A stretch of DNA of 10,319 bases from Planctomycetota bacterium (lineage in GTDB: Bacteria; Planctomycetota; SZUA-567). Each line of letters begins with the position of its first letter. Position 1 is the stretch's first letter. The notes beneath the pieces were generated by a model. That model did not search any database. It had not been told where the DNA came from and saw nothing but the letters and a program-made list of their open reading frames with translations. Positions 6,330-10,319 of this stretch are shown here, in pieces. Both the position numbers and the translations under genes were made by a program. The DNA lies in contig JAJBSZ010000176.1 of the NCBI GenBank assembly GCA_020861125.1, forward strand, positions 1-10,319, read 5' to 3'.

Positions 6330-6357
6330 ATTATGCCTCCCTGGCCAGGTTTGTCAA
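6330..6357 (-). promoter_or_regulatory. Promoter of tRNA-Glu
   Basis: On the minus strand a perfect TTGACA (complement of 6352-6357) is followed after 16 bp by CATAAT (complement of 6330-6335), five of six consensus. Start would be near 6322, giving a 5' leader of about 80 nt that would be removed by RNase P. The leader contains a hairpin (TCCTTC/GAAGGA, 6303-6327). The plus-strand TATTAT (6329-6334) on the same bases may serve the pseudouridine synthase operon, but its -35 match is poor. Confidence 0.7.
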
Positions 6358-6374
6358 TAACTCTTGGAGCCCCG

Positions 6375-6428
6375 ATGCAAATTTTCCTCGTCCGTCCGCG
6401 GCGGGCGTCAAACAACGTGCGCCCATGA
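6375..6428 (+). CDS. Possible 17-codon leader ORF overlapping the pseudouridine synthase start
   Basis: An ATG at 6375 preceded by GGAG (6366-6369, 5 nt spacing) opens a 17-residue reading frame, MQIFLVRPRRASNNVRP, whose TGA overlaps the next gene's ATG as ATGA (6425-6428). The downstream gene has no ribosome site of its own, so this ORF may feed ribosomes to it by termination-reinitiation. Not recognised as a known peptide. It could also be a chance ORF. Confidence 0.4.
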   Translation: MQIFLVRPRRASNNVRP

Positions 6429-7399
6429 CCCGACCCCGATACCATCCCGGTTCCACGGTTGTCATCAACGTCAAAAACCGTTCCGGCATCAAGCCCCTTT
6501 CCGCCTACCTCGCCTCGCGTCTGGGCGTCGTCGAGTCGTGGACGGAAGGACTGATCGCCGACGGGTGCGTGGCCGTGGACGGTGAATCGGCCGTGGCCGG
6601 ACAACGGATCAACCTTTCCGCCGGACCGCATACCCTCGAGGTGCGCTTTCCCGAAAATTGGCCCCGGCACATGGCAGGTACTCCTATGGCGCTGGATATC
6701 CTCTACGAGGATACCGGCCTGGTCGTGGTCAACAAGCCGGCCGGAATGGTGGTGCATCCCGCCCGTGGCCACATGGACAACCAGACCCTGCAGAACGGCC
6801 TGCGCTACCGCTTCCGCCACCTGCTGGCCGGGGAGGATACCTGCATCGCTCCGGCCCACCGGCTGGACCGAGACACATCGGGTGCCCTGGTGTTCGCCCT
6901 CACCCGCCCCGTCTACAGGGATCTGGTGGCGCAGTTTGCCGCCGGACAGCCGCACAAGGAATACCTGGCGATTCTCGACGGCGACCCGCCCTGTGCCACC
7001 ATGGTCTGCGACCAGCCGGTCGGTCCCGATCCCGACCACCCCGGCCGCGGCTGCATCCGGCCGGACGGCAAGCGGGCGCGGACGGATTTCACCATTCTGG
7101 AAAAAGGCACGGGCTGGGCCCTGGCCAGGGCCATCCCCCACACCGGCCGGCCCCACCAGATCCGCATCCACGCCGCGGGCCTGGGCCTACCGCTGGCGGG
7201 CGATGCCGACTATAACCCACACCCCGGCCGCCTCGGGCTGGCGCGGCAAGGGCTGCATGCCCATGCGCTCTGTTTTACCCACCCGGTGGACGGCCAGCGC
7301 CGTCGTTTTCAGGCGCCCTTGGCCAGCGACTTGCTGTCCGGCCTGACCCGACTGCGGTCCGAACACGCCGCCAGCCCCGTGGCGGAGAATACCGCATGA
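6425..7399 (+). CDS. RluA/RluD-family RNA pseudouridine synthase
   Basis: A 324-residue enzyme that would isomerise uridine to pseudouridine in rRNA (RluD/RluC type) or tRNA. An S4-like RNA-binding domain occupies about residues 18-75. The catalytic domain shows VVNKPAGMVVHP (101-112), the hallmark HRLDRDTSG (145-153) with catalytic D148, KEYLAIL (178-184) and HTGRPHQIRIHA (239-250). Length fits RluD. No good Shine-Dalgarno precedes the ATG; the short ORF at 6375-6428 ends on it (ATGA). Its own stop overlaps the next gene's ATG at 7396-7399, so the two are co-translated. Exact uridine targets cannot be told. Confidence 0.93.
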   Translation: MTRPRYHPGSTVVINVKNRSGIKPLSAYLASRLGVVESWTEGLIADGCVAVDGESAVAGQRINLSAGPHTLEVRFPENWPRHMAGTPMALDILYEDTGLVVVNKPAGMVVHPARGHMDNQTLQNGLRYRFRHLLAGEDTCIAPAHRLDRDTSGALVFALTRPVYRDLVAQFAAGQPHKEYLAILDGDPPCATMVCDQPVGPDPDHPGRGCIRPDGKRARTDFTILEKGTGWALARAIPHTGRPHQIRIHAAGLGLPLAGDADYNPHPGRLGLARQGLHAHALCFTHPVDGQRRRFQAPLASDLLSGLTRLRSEHAASPVAENTA

Positions 7400-10314
7400 C
7401 CGGAGATTTCATAGCCACTCTGGCGGCGACCCTGGTAGCCGCGCCGCTGCGGGAAAAAATTCTCATCGTGCCGTCGCACCGGGTAGGAAGGCAGTGGCTG
7501 GATCAGGCCGCGGTGGCCTGTGGCGGCGTTGTCAACGTCCGCACCACCAGTATTGCCCGACTGATGCTGGACCTGGCCGAGCCGGAACTGCGGCGCCGGT
7601 CCCTCCGTGTCGGCAGCCGGCAGGAAAAGGTGCGGCTGGTGGCGAAAGCCATGCAGGAGGTGGCCGCCGCCATGGCGGGGGACGGCTATTTCACCCGGCT
7701 GCCGGTCACGTTGGATCTGGCCGAACGGTTCCTTACCACCCTCGAGGAGTTGGAATCGGCCGGCGTTGCCGCCGGGCCGGCGCTCTTGACCGGCGTGACC
7801 GTTCCGGCCAAGGCGACGGAGCTCGCCGGGTTGCTCCGCCGCTATGCCGCCGCCCGCCGCGCGGCCGGGATGGCCGGCCCGGTCGATATCCAGCGGGCGG
7901 CCCTTGCGGCCCTGGCCGGGATGGAGACAGCCACCCCGCTTCTGGTGGTGCCGTCGTCGCTGTTGGACGAGGCGCCTCCTCTGGCCTGGAACTTTCTGTC
8001 CCGCTGGCCGAACCGGGACCGGGTGGTGCTGGAGGATGACGGGGAGGAAATGTCCGAGCCGCCAGCCTGCTATGTCGCCGACAGTGTGGCCGACGAAGTC
8101 CGTGAGGTATTTCGCCGCCTGCAGCAGGCGGGCGTCCCATTGGATCAGGCGGAGGTGGTCTGCACCGACAGTGCCGGATACATTCCGGTGCTGTGCGCCG
8201 TCGGCCTGGAGATTTTTGGCGGCCGGCCGGAAGAACTTCCCCTGACCTTTCATAACGGCATTCCCGCCGGTTTTTCCCGTCCCGCCCGGCTGGTGGAGGC
8301 CTGGCTGGGCTGGCTGGAGACGGATTGCTCCGGCGAAGGGCTGGCCCGCCTGGTGGCGTCGGGACTCCTTGGCGACGGCTGGACCCGCATCGCCCCCACC
8401 GTTTCCGCCACGCGGCTGGCGGCACGGCTGCGCTTCCTGCCGCTGGACGGCGGCATCGAAGGGTACCGGGCTCGACTGGGCGACGCCGCCGAGAGCGACC
8501 TGCGCCGGGCGGAAACGTGGCTGGTGGAATGGCTGGCGGCAGTGGTCCCCGTGGCACCGGATTCGGGCGTGGACTGCCGTACGCCCGATCGGTTCCTGGC
8601 CGCGGCGACGGCGCTTCTCACCGCCACCGGCGATGGTGACGGCAAGCTGGACGGCTATGTCCGGCGGGCTCTCCTCGACGCTATCGAACAATGGCAACCA
8701 TTCGCGGATTGGCCGGGATTCGACCCCCTCGCCTGGCTCCGCGGGACCACCCGGCGGCTTCAGGTGATGGGCCTCGGGCCCATGCCCGGCCATTTGCATG
8801 TGAGCGATCTCGCAACCGGCGGCCACGCCGGCCGACAGCATCTCTTCATCCTCGGTCTGGACGACAGCCGCTACCCCGGGTCGGCCCGTCAGGATCCGGT
8901 GCTTCTGGATCGGGAGCGGGCGACCATCTCCAACGGCCTGCTTCGTTCCGGCCGCCGCCGCGACCGCCGCGAACGGGCCCTGCGGCGGCTCCTCGCCCGG
9001 ACTGGTGGTTATGGTACCTGCAGCCACGCGCGCCTCGACACGGACGGCCGCGACCTCTTTCCCAGCGGCATGTTTACCACCCTGGCGGGTACGGCCGACA
9101 GCCCCCGAGCCGCTCTGCGGCCGGATGCGGCCGACGCCTGTCTGACCCCCCGCGACGACTGGCTGCATCTTCTCCTGGCCTCCCGGGGGAATGGTTTGAC
9201 GGCGGCCTGTCTGGAACCGTGGTTTCCGCATTTGGCCGCAGGCCGGCGGGCGTTGACGGCACGGGCGACGCCCGCCTTCACCGCCTATGACGGCCATGTG
9301 CCCGAAGCCGGCCAGGACTGGCAGCGGGACGAAAGAACCCTGTCGCCGACGGATTTGGAACTGATGGCTTCCTGCCCCCAGGATTTCTTCTTCCGAAGGG
9401 TGCTGGCCATCGCGCCGCCGGAGCGGTACCGGCCGCAGCCCGGGCAGTGGCTGGCCGGCAATGTCCGGGGTAGCCTTCTTCACGATCTGTTCCAGGAATT
9501 CCTGACCGTATTGGCGGAACGGGACCAGCGGGTGGACAGCCACACCCTGCGTGACCATCGCCAGACCCTTTTCAGGCTGCTGGAGCAGGCACTCCGCCGC
9601 GAACGAAGGCGGACCCCACCGCACGACGACCTCGCCTGCCGGCGGGAAGAGGCGGAAATGCGGGAGGCGTGCGAAATCTTTTTACTGTCTGAAGTGTATC
9701 GTCAGGCTGTCGGCCGGCCGGTGTGTTTCGAAGCGGCGTTGGGCGGGGCCAAGGAAGAGGCACCGCCGTGGAACCGGATGCAGCCCGTGGTCCTGCGGCC
9801 GGACGCGGGCGTACCACTCCGCCTGCGGGGCCGGGTCGACCGCATCGATCGGCTGGCGGATCACGGCGGCCTGGTGATCATCGACTACAAAACGGGCCGG
9901 AGCAAACGCTACTCCACCGCCGATCCGTTCCGGCAGGGCCGTCACCTGCAGCCTCTCCTCTACACCCATATGCTGGAAACGGCGCTGGCCGAAGCCGGAC
10001 GGCCGGAACCGGTCCAGGCGTTCCTCTACTTTTTCCCCATGCCGCGGGACGATGGCCGCCCGGTCAGGTATTCCCGCGACCAACTGGGTCGGGAGGGACT
10101 CGCCATCGTGGCCACCCTGGCCGACATGCTCCACCGGGGATGCTTTCCCTTCACCACGGACGGAGACGACGTGGCCCATTCCGACTACGCGCCACTGTAC
10201 CCGCAGCCGCTGGAGCTGGCCCGGGCGGCGGCGAAAAAGGCTGCCGCAGCACCGGAACTCGCCGGTTGGGCGAGACTGCGGGGTCTGGTCGCCAGCGGTG
10301 AGGAGGGTTCCTGA
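7396..10314 (+). CDS. addB: AddB-like PD-(D/E)XK nuclease family protein (double-strand break repair)
   Basis: A 972-residue protein with the layout of AddB, the partner of AddA in the helicase-nuclease that resects double-strand breaks for RecA. The N-terminus reads ILIVPSHRVGRQWLD (22-36) where a Walker A could be expected and has no GKT/GKS, so the helicase half is probably inactive. A helicase-fold segment HLFILGLDDSRYPGS (near 490) matches the AddB/RecC pattern. The C-terminal nuclease domain starts with LSPTDLELMASCPQDFFF (C660) and has H696, the D815/D818 region, IDYKTG (D830, K832) and Q852-x3-Y856: a complete RecB-type active site. Three AddB iron-sulfur cysteines are replaced (V926, S929, Y935). 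It is shorter than Bacillus AddB (about 1160). ATGA overlap upstream and TGATG downstream place it in an operon. Confidence 0.85.
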   Translation: MTGDFIATLAATLVAAPLREKILIVPSHRVGRQWLDQAAVACGGVVNVRTTSIARLMLDLAEPELRRRSLRVGSRQEKVRLVAKAMQEVAAAMAGDGYFTRLPVTLDLAERFLTTLEELESAGVAAGPALLTGVTVPAKATELAGLLRRYAAARRAAGMAGPVDIQRAALAALAGMETATPLLVVPSSLLDEAPPLAWNFLSRWPNRDRVVLEDDGEEMSEPPACYVADSVADEVREVFRRLQQAGVPLDQAEVVCTDSAGYIPVLCAVGLEIFGGRPEELPLTFHNGIPAGFSRPARLVEAWLGWLETDCSGEGLARLVASGLLGDGWTRIAPTVSATRLAARLRFLPLDGGIEGYRARLGDAAESDLRRAETWLVEWLAAVVPVAPDSGVDCRTPDRFLAAATALLTATGDGDGKLDGYVRRALLDAIEQWQPFADWPGFDPLAWLRGTTRRLQVMGLGPMPGHLHVSDLATGGHAGRQHLFILGLDDSRYPGSARQDPVLLDRERATISNGLLRSGRRRDRRERALRRLLARTGGYGTCSHARLDTDGRDLFPSGMFTTLAGTADSPRAALRPDAADACLTPRDDWLHLLLASRGNGLTAACLEPWFPHLAAGRRALTARATPAFTAYDGHVPEAGQDWQRDERTLSPTDLELMASCPQDFFFRRVLAIAPPERYRPQPGQWLAGNVRGSLLHDLFQEFLTVLAERDQRVDSHTLRDHRQTLFRLLEQALRRERRRTPPHDDLACRREEAEMREACEIFLLSEVYRQAVGRPVCFEAALGGAKEEAPPWNRMQPVVLRPDAGVPLRLRGRVDRIDRLADHGGLVIIDYKTGRSKRYSTADPFRQGRHLQPLLYTHMLETALAEAGRPEPVQAFLYFFPMPRDDGRPVRYSRDQLGREGLAIVATLADMLHRGCFPFTTDGDDVAHSDYAPLYPQPLELARAAAKKAAAAPELAGWARLRGLVASGEEGS

Positions 10315-10319
10315 TGGAC
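10314..10319 (+). CDS. First codons of the next gene, probably AddA-type helicase-nuclease
   Basis: AGGAGG (10301-10306) followed 7 nt later by an ATG at 10314, overlapping the preceding TGA as TGATG, marks a new gene of which only Met-Asp is visible. An AddA/UvrD-like helicase-nuclease is expected from the usual addB-addA order; this is inference from context only. Confidence 0.5.

Noticed and set aside
5765..7171. 468-codon minus-strand frame spanning LpdD, the tRNA and the pseudouridine synthase
   Set aside because: It runs across a tRNA gene, its terminator and two recognised genes on the other strand, and shows no recognisable domain.
7309..9624. 771-codon open frame on the minus strand antisense to the AddB-like gene
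   Set aside because: It lies wholly opposite a gene with a clear nuclease active site and AddB layout. Its translation is rich in G, R, Q, H and P without family motifs, as expected of an antisense frame in GC-rich DNA.
1..10319. CRISPR array, insertion sequence, riboswitch
   Set aside because: No regularly spaced direct repeats, transposase motifs, terminal inverted repeats or known aptamer core were found on reading both strands.

Overview
The window is a GC-rich stretch of bacterial chromosome. It has tight gene packing, clear GGAGG-type ribosome sites and one tRNA gene with an encoded CCA end. Composition and gene set (RluA-type pseudouridine synthase joined to an AddB-like nuclease, UbiD-family decarboxylase, RpiR regulator) suggest a Gram-negative anaerobe, possibly a Desulfobacterota/deltaproteobacterial lineage. 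That placement is an inference. No mobile element, phage gene or CRISPR array was seen.

Left part (1-1932): a sugar-phosphate isomerase/epimerase-like TIM-barrel gene runs off the left edge on the minus strand. It diverges from an RpiR-family regulator (HTH plus SIS domain) across about 346 bp that contain GGTAC-type palindromes and inverted repeats. These are candidate operators for the regulator.

Central part (2062-6027): a complete prenylated-FMN (prFMN)-dependent non-oxidative aromatic decarboxylation locus. The UbiD-family decarboxylase (close in sequence to LpdC gallate decarboxylase, also related to AroY protocatechuate decarboxylase) reads leftward and ends in a strong terminator. 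Across a 238-bp AT-richer divergent promoter region lies a rightward operon: a CynX/NimT-type MFS transporter, a UbiX/LpdB-type flavin prenyltransferase and an LpdD-type prenylated-flavin chaperone. The likely division of labour is substrate import or exchange (MFS), prFMN synthesis (UbiX), cofactor delivery or maturation (LpdD) and decarboxylation of a hydroxybenzoate such as gallate or protocatechuate (UbiD/LpdC). The divergent region holds a perfect 13-bp palindrome, a second dyad over the transporter -35 box and a terminator-shaped hairpin.

Right part (6125-10319): tRNA-Glu(CTC) on the minus strand has its own promoter and Rho-independent terminator. A rightward housekeeping operon follows: an RluA/RluD-type 23S rRNA pseudouridine synthase, an AddB-like PD-(D/E)XK nuclease with no Walker A and without three of the four AddB iron-sulfur cysteines, and the first two codons of a further gene (probably AddA). 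Successive genes overlap by ATGA or TGATG, and a 17-codon leader ORF couples into the first.
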